Below, piece after piece: positions 1-8,679 of a stretch of DNA of 44,250 nt. Each line of letters begins with the position of its first letter. The stretch's first letter is position 1. The notes below the pieces were generated by a model, which searched no databases, was not told where the DNA came from, and saw nothing but the letters and a program-made list of their open reading frames with translations. Both the position numbers and the translations under genes were made by a program. Source of the stretch: Nevskia sp035651715 (GTDB lineage Bacteria > Pseudomonadota > Gammaproteobacteria > Nevskiales > Nevskiaceae); contig DASRFD010000149.1 of NCBI GenBank assembly GCA_035651715.1, positions 1 to 44,250 of the forward strand, written 5' to 3'.

Positions 1-2190
1 TGAGGTTGGAAATGCTCGCCTGCGCCGACAGCAGCAGGTTAGTGCTGTCGGCGTCGCCCAGGGTCAGGCTGGAGAAGGCAGTTACCGCCACCGGACCGCC
101 GCCTTCGGTGAAGGATGCCGCCGTGCCGCCGACGCCGGCGATGGTCGGGGCATTGTCCACCGCCTGCACGGTGACCAGCGTCGAGCCGACGTTGCTGTCG
201 AGCGTGCCGTCGTTGACCTTGATGTTGATCTGCCGGATGGCGGTGTGGGGCGTGGCCGAGGTGTCGTTGTAAACCAGGGTGCGCAGCACGCCCTGGTAGG
301 TGGCCACGGTCACGTTGTTGCTGCCGCTGCTCAGGGTGAGCACGCCGGTGCTGCTGTTGTAGCTGGCGGTCAGGCCGCTGGCGCCGACCGTCACCGCCAG
401 GCTCTCGGACGCGCCGTCGAGCAGGTTGCTGATCGTCGCCGTCGCCGAGCTCAGGTAGGTGCTGTCGACGTCGCTCAGGGTCAGGCCGGCCACCCCGGCA
501 TTCACCGCCGCGCCGCCTTCGGTGAAAGCCCCGGCCGTCGTGCCGACGCCGCCCAGTACTGTAGCGTTGTCCACCGGCGTGACCGTCACCGAAGCGGTCA
601 CCGCGGCGCTGCTCTTCTGGCCATCGCTGACCACGGCGCTGATGGTGCGCGCCGCGGTGTGAGGTGCCTGCGAGCTATTGCTGTAGGCCAGGCTCTTGAG
701 CACGCCGGCATAGGTCGTCAGGCTGGCCAGGCCGATCAGGGTCAGGGTGCCGGTATTGCTGGTGGAGTTGTAGACATAGCTCTGGCTCAGGCCGGAGCTG
801 CCCAGGCTCACCGACAGGCCCTCCGCCGCGCCGTCGAGGATGCCGCTGAGCACCACGCTGGCGGACAGCAGATTGCCGGTGTCGCCGTCGCTGACGGCAA
901 ATGTCGAGAAGGGCTGCACCGCGGCGCCGCCCTCGGTATAGGCGAGATTGCTGGTGGTGGCGGTGACGGTCGGCGCGTTGTCGACCGAGGCGACGGTCAC
1001 CAGCGTGGCGGCGGTGTTGCTATCCAGCGTGCCGTCGTTGACCTTGACGGTGATGGCGCGGGTGGTAGTGGTGGGGTTGCCCGAGGTGTTGTTGTAGACC
1101 AGCGAGCGCAGCACGCCTTGGTAGGTCGCTAAGCTGGCGCTGCCAGTGAGGGTCAGCACGCCGGTGCTGCTGTTGTAACTGGAGGTCAGGCCGCTGCTGC
1201 CCACGGTCACCGCCAGGCTCTCCGCGGTGCCGTCGAGCAGGTTGCTGATCGACACCGTAGCCGAGGCTAGATTTGCGCTGTCAATGTCCGCCAGAGTCAG
1301 GCCCGACACACCGAGTGCCACCGCGCCGCCGCCCTCGGTGAAGACTGCGGCGGTGGTGCCGATGCCGGTGACCGAGGGTGCGTCGTCGACGCTGGTCACG
1401 GCCACGGTGGACGTGGCCGCCGCGCTGTTGCGCAGGCCGTCGCTGACCACCACGGTAATGCTGCGGCTGGTCGTATTGGGGGTCTGGGCGCCGTTGTAGT
1501 AGGTCAGCGTGCGCAGCACCGCCTGGTAGGTGGCGGCGCTGGCCGGCCCATTGATAAACAAGACGCCGGTCGTGCTGTTGTAGGTGGCCGACAGGCCGGT
1601 GGCGCCGAGGTTGACGCTCAGGGCTTCGGCGGCGCCGTCCGGATGGTTGGTGAGGGTGACCGTAGCCGAGATCAGCTGGTCGCTGCCGGAGGCGGTGACG
1701 GCGAGGTTGTTGGGATCGACCACGGCTACCGGGGCGGAGTTTTCCACGAAGGTGGCGCTGTAGCCGGTGCCGGTCGCCGCGCCGTTGAGGTCTACCGTCG
1801 GCGAGGGATCCGACACGGTGACGAGGGCGGTGGCAATGTTGCTGTCCAGGCCGTCGTTGGCGGTGGAGGTGGTGCTGTCGTTGACGGTGACGTCGATGGT
1901 GCGGTCGCCGGCGCTGCGCAGCTGGGCGACGTTCTGGTAGGTGAGCGTGCGCAGCACGCTCTGGTAGGTGGCGGCACTGGCCGTGCCGGTGAGGGTCAGA
2001 ATCCCGGTCGCGCTGCTGTACGAAGCGACAAGGCCGCTACTGCCGACATTGACCGCCAGGCTCTCGGCGGCGCCGTCGAGGGGATTGACCAGCACGGCCT
2101 TGGCCGAGGTGAGGTTGCCGCCGTTAACGTCGGTGATGGTCAGGGTGCCGCTGACCGCCGCCACGGCCGTGCCGGCCACGGCATAGGTGG
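1..2190 (-). repeat. Tandem cadherin-like coding repeats, period about 400-420 bp
   Basis: Five full copies and one partial copy of a repeat unit follow each other inside the giant Rhs-type gene. The TEGG motif or its equivalent recurs near 2160, 1745, 1330, 935, 513 and 100. Each unit contains a D(V/I)DS block, an LDG(A/T)AESL block, a YNS(S/A)TG(V/I)L block, a TYQ(G/A)VLR block and a VNDGTLDSN block. The copies differ at many bases, so the array is old and not a recent duplication. The repeats explain the many open shadow frames on the opposite strand. Confidence 0.85.
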
Positions 2191-4534
2191 TGCGATAGTC
2201 GTGGCCGTTGGTGGTGTTGGATTCGAGGTCGACCACCGGGCGGACGTCCTGGCGGGTGCCGCCGCGCACCGTGTACAGGTCGATCGGTAGCGGATTCTTG
2301 CTGGCGTCGACCAGCGCGGCGGTGACGGTTCCGGCGTAGTGGATTTCCCGGATCTTCTGGCCGTCGTCGTTGTAGACGGTCTCGGTCAACTCGTTCTGCG
2401 GCGAGATGACGCCGACCTGCCAGCCGCGCGGATCCCAGATGTAATGGGTCAGCGCCCCGGTCGGGTCCTTGACCATGCGCAGCCAGCCGTTGGCGTCGTA
2501 GTAGTACTGGGTGACGTCCAGTTGGACACTGCTGGCAGTGTGGCTGAGGCTGGTCAGATCGCCGTCCGGGTTGTAGACCTTGGTGGTCACCGTCGCGGCC
2601 GGGTTGGTGGTGGTGACGACGGTGTTGTGGGAGGCGTCGTAGGTGTAAGTGGTGATGGTGGTCTTGCCCTGGTCGTTCTGCAGCTTCGTGACGCGGTTGA
2701 AGCCGTCGTAGACGTAGCTGGTGACGTAGAGCGTGGCGTCGTTGTAGCTGTTGCTGGTCTGGCTGATGTCAGTTTGGGTGCCACTGGCGCGCGGATCGAT
2801 CTGCATCAGCAGCCGGCCCATGCGATCGAAGACCTGGTTGCGCACCAACTCCACACCGTCGGAGACGCCCGCGCCGCTGCCATCGGACTTGATGCTGTTC
2901 CAATAAGTCGTTGTCTTGATCTGGCCGGTCAGGTCGTAGGCGTAGTCGGTACGCTGCGACTGGGTCTTGTCGAATGCAGTGGCAGTGCCCTTGACCAAGC
3001 CGGATACGTAGCTCTCCCCGACCCAATTCATCACGTCGTTTTCAAGCGGCGCGCCGTTGGGGCCGCTGTGCGCTCCGCCGTAGGTCGCCGCCGTATAAAG
3101 GATGGAGCTGATGCGCTCCCCATTGAGGTCGTACTGGTATTCGGTGACCCGCCCCTCGGGGGTGATGACGAAGCGCAGGTTTTCGCGGCTGTCGTAGACG
3201 TAATAGGTGGTCTGGGCGCCGCTGGGGGTGCCGCTGGCGGCGGTGCCGGTGTAGACGGTTTCGCTCACCAGGTGGTCGGCGGTGTCGTAGGTACGGTCGA
3301 TGACGTGGCCGTCGGCGTCGCGGATCTCGCTGAGGTTGCCGTCGGCGTCGTAGCTGTACTTGACGACGCGCCCGGCGGCGTCGGTGACCTGGGTGATGTT
3401 GCCGTCGGTGTTGTAGGTGTAGCTGGTCAGGGTGCGGCGGCCGCCGCCGACATCGGGGGACTCCACCGCCACCATGCGGTTGGAGGTATCGTAGTAATAG
3501 CTCGTGACGTTGCCCAGCGGATCGGTGACGTCGGTGCGGCCCTTGGCCAGGTCGTAGTGGAATTCGGTGGTATGGCCAAGGTCGTCGGTCAGGGTCCAGA
3601 CCCGGTAGACCCCGCCCTGCTGGACGTAGCCGATCGACAGGCTGGTGCCGTCGCTTTGGCTGACCTTGCTGATCAGCGTGCTCGTGCTGTTGAGGTAGGT
3701 ATAGGTGGTGGTGTAGACGTTGCTGTCCTGCGTCGGAGCACTGGCACCGTTGACCACAGGGGTCATTTCCATCGACACAGACTGCAGGCGGTTCTGGGCG
3801 TCGTAGCTGTAGCTGACCCGCATCAGGGTCTGGGTCTCGGTCGTGGCGGTGGCGCCGGCAACCAGACCGGTGACCTGGATATCCTTGATGTTGTTGGTGC
3901 CGGTGAAGTAGTCGAGGGTGACGGTCTGGCCGGACTGGTCGGTGATGGAGGCGACCTGAGTCCCGGCGGTGTTGTAGTGGTAGGTGAGGGTGTTGCCGTT
4001 GGCGTCGGTGAGGGTCTGGATATAACCGGTGGCGTTGTAGTGCTCGACCTGTCCGGTACCGCCTTGGATGTACTTGTAGCCGGTCCCCTCGACTTCGATC
4101 AGGTCGTAGGCGCCGGTGCCGTCCTTGCACTGCCACGCGCCGGCGCCGCCGTTGAGGGTGGCGACCCAGGTGAAGACCTGGGCGTGGCCATCGGGGGATT
4201 CGCGGGTGATCGGACCGTGGCTGCTGCCGACCTGGGACAAGTCGAGCCGGCGCTCAAAGGAGAATTGCCACTGGTCGCCGTTGTAGGGGACGGCGGTGCC
4301 ATTGACGGTGGCCTGGCCCAGGCTGTTGTAGGTCCGCACCAGGGCGTCGCTCAGGCCGATGGCGGCGACGAAGTCGTCCTGGCCCTGGAAGATCAGGTTT
4401 CCGGTCGCCGCATCGACGTAGGCCTGGTCACTGCCGTTGCCCACCCGGCTGCTTCCGGATGTACCGTAGCCGTTGACCTGCGTCTGCGAGCTGCCCAGCA
4501 GTCCCAAGCCGTTGCCGACAAAAATCGATGCCAT
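1..4534 (-). CDS. Giant YD-repeat (Rhs-type) protein with cadherin-like repeats, C-terminus outside window
   Basis: The minus-strand frame stays open from ATG at 4534 to the left edge, about 1,511 residues, with no stop seen. AAAGG lies 8 bases before the ATG. The N-terminus begins MASIFVGNGLGL and lacks a Sec signal; from memory such starts occur in very large Rhs or adhesin-like proteins. Residues about 150-760 hold many YD motifs (YSYDADGNL, YDLNGERI, YVYDSRENL), as in Rhs/teneurin shells that encapsulate a C-terminal domain. From about residue 785 the protein changes to tandem repeats of about 137 residues (TEGG, LDGAAESL, TYQGVLR, VNDGTLDSN), like VCBS/cadherin-type modules of secreted adhesins. 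I checked the junction near 2160-2340 and it is in frame. Role is inferred: surface-exposed or secreted, in adhesion or competition. The C-terminal effector or secretion signal, if any, is not visible. Confidence 0.85.
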   Translation of the reverse strand, partial: MASIFVGNGLGLLGSSQTQVNGYGTSGSSRVGNGSDQAYVDAATGNLIFQGQDDFVAAIGLSDALVRTYNSLGQATVNGTAVPYNGDQWQFSFERRLDLSQVGSSHGPITRESPDGHAQVFTWVATLNGGAGAWQCKDGTGAYDLIEVEGTGYKYIQGGTGQVEHYNATGYIQTLTDANGNTLTYHYNTAGTQVASITDQSGQTVTLDYFTGTNNIKDIQVTGLVAGATATTETQTLMRVSYSYDAQNRLQSVSMEMTPVVNGASAPTQDSNVYTTTYTYLNSTSTLISKVSQSDGTSLSIGYVQQGGVYRVWTLTDDLGHTTEFHYDLAKGRTDVTDPLGNVTSYYYDTSNRMVAVESPDVGGGRRTLTSYTYNTDGNITQVTDAAGRVVKYSYDADGNLSEIRDADGHVIDRTYDTADHLVSETVYTGTAASGTPSGAQTTYYVYDSRENLRFVITPEGRVTEYQYDLNGERISSILYTAATYGGAHSGPNGAPLENDVMNWVGESYVSGLVKGTATAFDKTQSQRTDYAYDLTGQIKTTTYWNSIKSDGSGAGVSDGVELVRNQVFDRMGRLLMQIDPRASGTQTDISQTSNSYNDATLYVTSYVYDGFNRVTKLQNDQGKTTITTYTYDASHNTVVTTTNPAATVTTKVYNPDGDLTSLSHTASSVQLDVTQYYYDANGWLRMVKDPTGALTHYIWDPRGWQVGVISPQNELTETVYNDDGQKIREIHYAGTVTAALVDASKNPLPIDLYTVRGGTRQDVRPVVDLESNTTNGHDYRTTYAVAGTAVAAVSGTLTITDVNGGNLTSAKAVLVNPLDGAAESLAVNVGSSGLVASYSSATGILTLTGTASAATYQSVLRTLTYQNVAQLRSAGDRTIDVTVNDSTTSTANDGLDSNIATALVTVSDPSPTVDLNGAATGTGYSATFVENSAPVAVVDPNNLAVTASGSDQLISATVTLTNHPDGAAEALSVNLGATGLSATYNSTTGVLFINGPASAATYQAVLRTLTYYNGAQTPNTTSRSITVVVSDGLRNSAAATSTVAVTSVDDAPSVTGIGTTAAVFTEGGGAVALGVSGLTLADIDSANLASATVSISNLLDGTAESLAVTVGSSGLTSSYNSSTGVLTLTGSASLATYQGVLRSLVYNNTSGNPTTTTRAITVKVNDGTLDSNTAATLVTVASVDNAPTVTATTSNLAYTEGGAAVQPFSTFAVSDGDTGNLLSASVVLSGILDGAAEGLSVSLGSSGLSQSYVYNSTSNTGTLTLIGLASLTTYAGVLKSLAYSNSSQAPHTAARTISAVVSDGQKSSAAVTASVTVTPVDNATVLGGVGTTAGAFTEGGAAVNAGVAGLTLSDVDSTYLSSATATISNLLDGASESLAVTVGASGLTASYNSSTGVLTLSSGSNNVTVATYQGVLRTLVYNDTSATPHTAIRQINIKVNDGTLDSNVGSTLVTVQAVDNAPTIAGVGGTAASFTEGGGPVAVTAFSSLTLGDADSTNLLLSAQASISNL

Positions 4535-5254
4535 TTTCCCGACCTTTCGCGCATTTGTGTGGAACGCCTTCCGCACTCCCGACGGAATTTGCGCAACCTT
4601 GCGCTAGGCCCTTCTATATACTTAATCCGCGTATCAGGAAGTTTTGTTTAGGGCAATTTTTGACTTTAATGCGTTGAAATACAGATGGTTACGGGTGAGC
4701 CGCGTCAGCGGGGCGTTCAGGTGCGGGAGGGATCCGGTGATTTCTTACTACGGGCTTACGTTTTCAGCGCAAGTCAAGCCGTTGCCCATGCTGCCTCCGC
4801 CGGGCAAGCCGGAGGCGTCGAATTTCTATTTGGTCCCGGCCGAGGAGCCCCGATCTCTGAGACGGTGGTCGGCCTGGTGAAGATGCGCCTGCCGCGCAAA
4901 TTCGGCTGGACTAGGTGCAGGACATCCAGAAAAGCGGGATGATGGACCCGTAGGGACTTTCTGGCTGCGGCGTCGAGTTCCGAGAACAAGCTACCCGTAC
5001 ATCATTTTCGGGGAAACGGGGGTATTGTCGGTCACGCTCACCACGGCATCATGCAGGCATGAATACAAGGTGGGCCTCCCCGAAGATGCACGACGTCGGA
5101 CCTGGCACAAGTTACCTTGTTCCAGACCTACGACCACCCATCGATGGACGGCACGGCCCTCGACGCCAGCATCGGCTTGCTCGATATCGGCACACACCTT
5201 AGCGGTTGCACCCGGCCCGCACAGGCTTCAGGTTCAAGTACTAGGACCGCACGG
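4535..5254. other. Gene-poor stretch upstream of the Rhs-type gene
   Basis: About 720 bases lie between the Rhs-type start and the next plausible small ORF. Several frames of 60-130 codons are open on both strands, but none shows a recognisable domain, a good ribosome site and protein-like composition together. The first 150 bases are AT-rich and probably hold the promoter of the Rhs-type gene on the minus strand. I see no clear terminator, tRNA or insertion-sequence end. It may be decayed mobile DNA. Confidence 0.5.
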
Positions 5255-5518
5255 TCATGGGGGCGGTGTGGACCAACAGATGAGCTGGCCCTGCAGTACG
5301 GCAGCCGTATTGACCATGGCGCCGGTGCCGCCGCCGAAGAACACGGCCGCGGACGCGCTGCGCTCGCTGGGCATGAACGCCGCGGCCTGCACTGTCAAGC
5401 GGATGTCCTGACCGAGTTGGAGCTGGGAGGCTTGGGCCGCGTCGGCGAATCTCGACCGGAGCGCGGCCAGTTGCGCCTCGCTCGGGGCACCAAGTACTGC
5501 CAGTTCATACAGCGCCAT
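5255..5518 (-). CDS. Small conserved-looking protein or N-terminal fragment, unknown
   Basis: An 87-residue ORF starts with ATG at 5518 and ends in a proline run. I do not recognise it firmly. The sequence looks protein-like: a beta-strand opening (LYELAVLG), a helix rich in alanine and leucine, an amphipathic strand (IRLTVQAAAF) and a small-residue stretch (AAVFFGGGTGA). From memory, similar openings occur at the N-termini of larger proteins in bacterial conflict loci, where the chain continues past the FFGG block. Here it stops soon after, so this may be the stub of a truncated gene. It lies 222 bases downstream of the membrane-protein gene of the CBASS-like locus and on the same strand, so it could be part of the same damaged locus. 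No function is assigned. Confidence 0.4.
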   Translation of the reverse strand: MALYELAVLGAPSEAQLAALRSRFADAAQASQLQLGQDIRLTVQAAAFMPSERSASAAVFFGGGTGAMVNTAAVLQGQLICWSTPPP

Positions 5519-5740
5519 TCGCGCTGCCTCGATGTTTGGTCATTCTCGTCGGCTTGTATCTGAGCACAAAACCAGCCGGGCTGTTGGGACAACGTCTCAT
5601 CTCGCCAGTGCTGGCCGGCTCAACCTGGCGTGGTCGGACCACCAGCAACAGCGCCGCCGCTTCGGCATCTGCGGCATCACAGCCGACGGCGAGCTAATAG
5701 TGATCCTGGTGACGGGGCAGAGAAACCGGACTCTATATAG

Positions 5741-6397
5741 TTAAGCACCAAATGTTCCCTTGACCAGTCCAATTAATAGCAGGCCTACAGAAACGAACAA
5801 TAGGCACGCGATACCCAGCCGCTTGTACCTGTGCTGCTCAAAATCGTGGATCGCCGCGATCGGTACACTGGTAGCTAGTACGATGATCAGAAGAGTAATT
5901 GACGCCATGATGATCTGGACGGAGCCCGAAGCCACGTGAGCGTATTCGCCGAGAATGGCCATCAGATCGAATCCGGCGAGAAACGCAAGCACGCCCGACA
6001 CAAAATCGCGAAGATTCGAACTCAACCGATTCGCCGAGCGTTTCCAGAAATCGGAGCGATGATAGGTGCCTGACATGGCAACCGTGAACGACGCCGCGAC
6101 GATAAATAGTCCGAAGAGCTCAACGGAAACTAAGTCTTTGAATAAACGAGAGGGCAGGCTATTTGCTCCATGTGCGAATATTTGTGGATAGCGCTCGGTA
6201 AGTATCGACATGCCGGCGATCAACGCGCCAAACGGACCGAGCAGAAGCATGGAGGCTGCGGCCGTTTTGCGGTGTAGGTGAAACTGCTTCGTCAGCTTGG
6301 ACTTGACGTCATCCCACGGCGTTACTTCACGCTCGGGCTTTGTGGATGGCTCCTGTGATCCGGCCTTTCTCTCGCCCAACTTCATATCGTCAGCCAT
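5741..6397 (-). CDS. Multi-pass membrane protein, last gene of the CBASS-like locus
   Basis: A 218-residue protein starts at ATG 6397, 3 bases after the JAB remnant stop, with GGAG eight bases upstream. A charged N-terminal tail (1-44) is followed by about five hydrophobic segments near residues 45-66, 90-110, 131-152, 159-183 and 193-213. No catalytic motif is visible. In CBASS loci a membrane protein is often the effector that permeabilises the inner membrane after the cyclic nucleotide signal, and SLATT or S-4TM proteins are typical. I place this one there by context, not by motif. CBASS effectors more often precede the cyclase gene, so it could instead be an independent accessory gene. 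It is the only gene in the locus that looks full length. Confidence 0.65.
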   Translation of the reverse strand: MADDMKLGERKAGSQEPSTKPEREVTPWDDVKSKLTKQFHLHRKTAAASMLLLGPFGALIAGMSILTERYPQIFAHGANSLPSRLFKDLVSVELFGLFIVAASFTVAMSGTYHRSDFWKRSANRLSSNLRDFVSGVLAFLAGFDLMAILGEYAHVASGSVQIIMASITLLIIVLATSVPIAAIHDFEQHRYKRLGIACLLFVSVGLLLIGLVKGTFGA

Positions 6398-6400
6398 CGT

Positions 6401-6700
6401 TTAGTCTCCTGTTTCTGATTCAGTAGAACAGCGGTGCGCCTCTTTCAATTGCTTTCCCTTTCCCACGCCCAGCCAGTCGCTACATGTGCCTGCCACCCAA
6501 AACAGCATCGGGCTCCGGGTTTTAGAAAGAATGGCTCGCCACTCGGCAACATCGATGGATGACGGACTGGCGTGCGATTCCGGATGCGTGTGCCACTCAC
6601 CTAAATAGTCTGCACGCCGACCGCTTTGATTCCAGCGGGCAATGAGGCTTGCGTCGGTAACCCTGGCGCGTCGTCGGATGCAAGTCGAAGCCAAAGCCAA
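6401..6700 (-). pseudogene. C-terminal remnant of a JAB/JAMM deubiquitinase-like protease (Cap3-like)
   Basis: The frame encodes the catalytic core of a JAMM metalloprotease: GEWHTHPE followed by SPSSID, i.e. HxHP plus SxxD, the zinc ligands and active-site residues. The family needs an upstream glutamate and about 70-80 more N-terminal residues, which are absent; recognisable JAB sequence begins only near 6661. Cap3 in type II CBASS cleaves Cap2-made conjugates off the cyclase. Upstream DNA in another frame is the end of the E2-type protein, so an internal deletion appears to have joined the two genes out of frame. The stop is followed at once by the membrane protein gene. The zinc site alone is unlikely to give activity without the missing half. 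Confidence 0.65.
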
Positions 6701-7481
6701 GCCAGCCTGCCGGCGAGTTCACTGCAAAGGTGATGAAGGAATACTTCAGATATTCCTGGCGGCGCTCCAGAACTTGCTGCACCTTGTTGTACACCGCCCG
6801 GTCCCACGACTTGAGGTAGGCGAACAACTCCTGCACTGTTTCTGGCAGCTTCACCGGCGCCGCCGGATAGAGCTCGGATCGGATGAGCCAGCACTGTACT
6901 GCTCCCCCCTTTGGGGGCTCGACGTTCAACGCACGGGCAAACCGCGCGGCCTCTTCCCGGCTACTGCAAATCATGACTTTGCGAGCGCCTTCGGGACCTA
7001 GTACAAAATAGCTTGCCGATTCACTGTCGGGCTCAACTGAGCCCAGCACGACCGGCCAGATGCGCCGCTGCCCCAGTAGCCAGTAGGCGAGGAATTCGTC
7101 CTGAAGATCCTGGGCGCGCTGTACCGGGTTCGTGGCCATGCGTTCCAACACTTGCTGGGCCTGCCGGAGACAGCTCAGGATCGAACCGGCGGGGTTGAAG
7201 CGATCCAGCACCACGCTATCTTGCTGGAAATAGCACAGGTCGCCTTGCGCCCCGACATGCGGCGTGAGCGCCGGCAGAAAGGCCGGGCGCTCCAGCAGGC
7301 GAATCATGGGGTACATGAGAAAGTCCCAGTCCTCGACTTCCAGCCGGACGCCGACGCTGCCCACGGAGAGCTTGAATGCTCCATCGAATACGCGCCCGTG
7401 GCCCCGTGCGCGCTTGGCGACAAAGCCCTCCTGTTTCAGAACGCGCAGCACCTCCCCGAGCTGGGCCGCGTTCACGATCAA
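6597..7481 (-). pseudogene. E2-like domain of a Cap2-type protein lacking the E1/ThiF domain
   Basis: A 294-residue ORF starts at ATG 7481, overlapping the cyclase remnant stop by ATGA. Residues about 50-115 carry the hallmark of bacterial E2 domains: W-D-F, then LTPH near residue 75, then GDLCYF with the candidate catalytic cysteine at 83. Intact Cap2 proteins of type II CBASS are about 600 residues: E2, linker, then an E1 ThiF-like adenylation domain with a glycine-rich ATP loop. Here the linker runs to about residue 270 (GWLGFGF) and the frame ends in unrelated basic residues read through from the JAB gene. The E1 domain is missing, so the protein cannot activate a conjugation substrate by itself. 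Probably an internal deletion derivative; a shortened but expressed product is possible. Confidence 0.65.
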
Positions 7482-7942
7482 CCGGCCTTGGTGGAATCCA
7501 CCCGTGGCGACGGCACGATGATGGCAGGGGTCGACCGCACATCCTCGGCCTGCCCGTCGATCTCCACCCAGTCCAGGCGATATGGAATACGGTCACCGAA
7601 CTGACTACGTAGCCCTTCGATCGCCTTGCTCTTCTCGTTGACGGTGCGGTTGCGGGCTGCGCGGATGGCGTCGCGCAGTTCGACGGCCCTGGCCGAGGCC
7701 CGGGAGCGTTCCATAGCGCTGAGGCGGTTGAAATCCTCATTGCCGTCGTCGATCCCAGATTCGCGGATATCGCCCGCAAGGGCGGAAATCAAATGGCCTG
7801 CGACATGCTCCAGCGCCAAGTCGTCACGCCGGAGCTTCTGCACGAACCCCTGGGTCGCCGCGATCATGAGCACGATCGAAGTGGGGCCGCCGCCATCGCG
7901 CCAGATGTAGTCGCGCCATCGGTCTCGGTTTCCCCAAGGTAT
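7478..7942 (-). pseudogene. C-terminal remnant of a CD-NTase (CBASS cyclase-like)
   Basis: The minus-strand frame upstream of the E2-like gene encodes about 150 residues that fit the helical C-terminal domain of CBASS nucleotidyltransferases: RWRDYIWRDGGG, a hydrophobic helix (SIVLMIAAT), a mid-section ending near FNRL, then LRSQFGDRIPY close to the end, like the FG(D/x)xFP ending of CD-NTases. The N-terminal domain with the GS and DxD active-site motifs is absent. Upstream of about 7942 the DNA becomes the antisense of an ImmA/IrrE gene, so the frame continues only as shadow sequence. The stop overlaps the next gene start by ATGA, preserving operon coupling. Assignment rests on this pattern and on the neighbouring E2 and JAB pieces, so it is moderate. 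Confidence 0.55.
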
Positions 7943-7943
7943 C

Positions 7944-8519
7944 CGGTGTGGCGTCGAGGACGTCACGCGGTGGGATGCGGCGTACAAGGCCATCGAAGCG
8001 GAGGCCAACACCTTTGCCGCGTTCGTATTGATGCCTTTAAATGAGTTTCGCCGACAGATTCCAGATGATGAAGCGGCGACCTGGGAGATGCTTTCCAACT
8101 GCGCGCAGCGATTTGGGACGTCGCTAATTGCCGCCACTTCTCAATGGCTGACCTATACCAAACGCAGGTGCGTGTTGGTGGTATCGCGAGATCAGTTTGT
8201 GTTGTGGGCAAAATCCAGTAAGCGTGCGGCACAGACTGGTGCGTTTTTCCGTACCAAGGGTAAGACGGTCCCAGTGCCGGCCACATCCCCCGCATGCCAG
8301 GAGGTGGTGCCTGGAACTGTGCTCAAGGCGGATCACGAACCTGGTGTTTGGCTTCAGGAGCCTGTCATCGAGTACGTCATCCGCTCGGACAGCTATGATT
8401 TGACCATGTCGCTGCTGCAGTTGGGAGCGGCCCCCGATTTTCGCAAGCCGGACGACGAAGACGACGGCCTCTTGAGCGTGTCCGATTTCATTCGCTTGCC
8501 GTTCAAACCGCCTAGCTAG
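7944..8519 (+). pseudogene. 5'-truncated ImmA/IrrE-family metallopeptidase
   Basis: The plus-strand frame reads AIEAEANTFAAFVLMP, the signature that follows the zinc site in ImmA/IrrE proteins, then a helical region and a C-terminal part (RCVLVVSRDQFVLWAKSS, then WLQEPVIEYV) typical of the family. The HExxH zinc motif should lie about 30-50 residues before it, but the frame is closed by a stop at 7908-7910 and no start codon lies between there and TTG at 8028. The gene therefore lost its 5' end where it meets the CD-NTase remnant, between about 7925 and 7947. Intact members cleave XRE-type repressors and often sit beside one in mobile elements or toxin-antitoxin modules. No such partner remains here. 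Confidence 0.7.
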
Positions 8520-8679
8520 TCGCACTTCTCCGATAGCGGACATCACGGCAGCCTCGTTGGTGTTCTCGGTGATTTACCACCGCGGATTCTAGTGCCGCTG
8601 GTCGAGCGGCTGGTCTATGGCCTGATAGTCCGCCTGACAGCGCGCGGATACCCACGACCCAGTGTTGCGTCTGCGTCGA

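Noticed and set aside
1..2190. Possible CRISPR or satellite array at the left edge
   Set aside because: The 400-bp period stays in frame and encodes cadherin-like modules; there are no short spacers.
2339..4651. 770-codon plus-strand open frame opposite the Rhs-type gene
   Set aside because: It is antisense to a high-GC repeat-coding gene with strong codon bias, lacks any domain and has a V/G/D-rich low-complexity look.
4685..4942. Small plus-strand ORF with PRKFGWTR as possible insertion-sequence remnant
   Set aside because: No terminal repeats or transposase motifs; evidence too weak to name.
6642..7604. Several plus-strand ORFs opposite the CBASS-like genes
   Set aside because: They lack domains and lie antisense to frames with recognisable E2 and JAB motifs.
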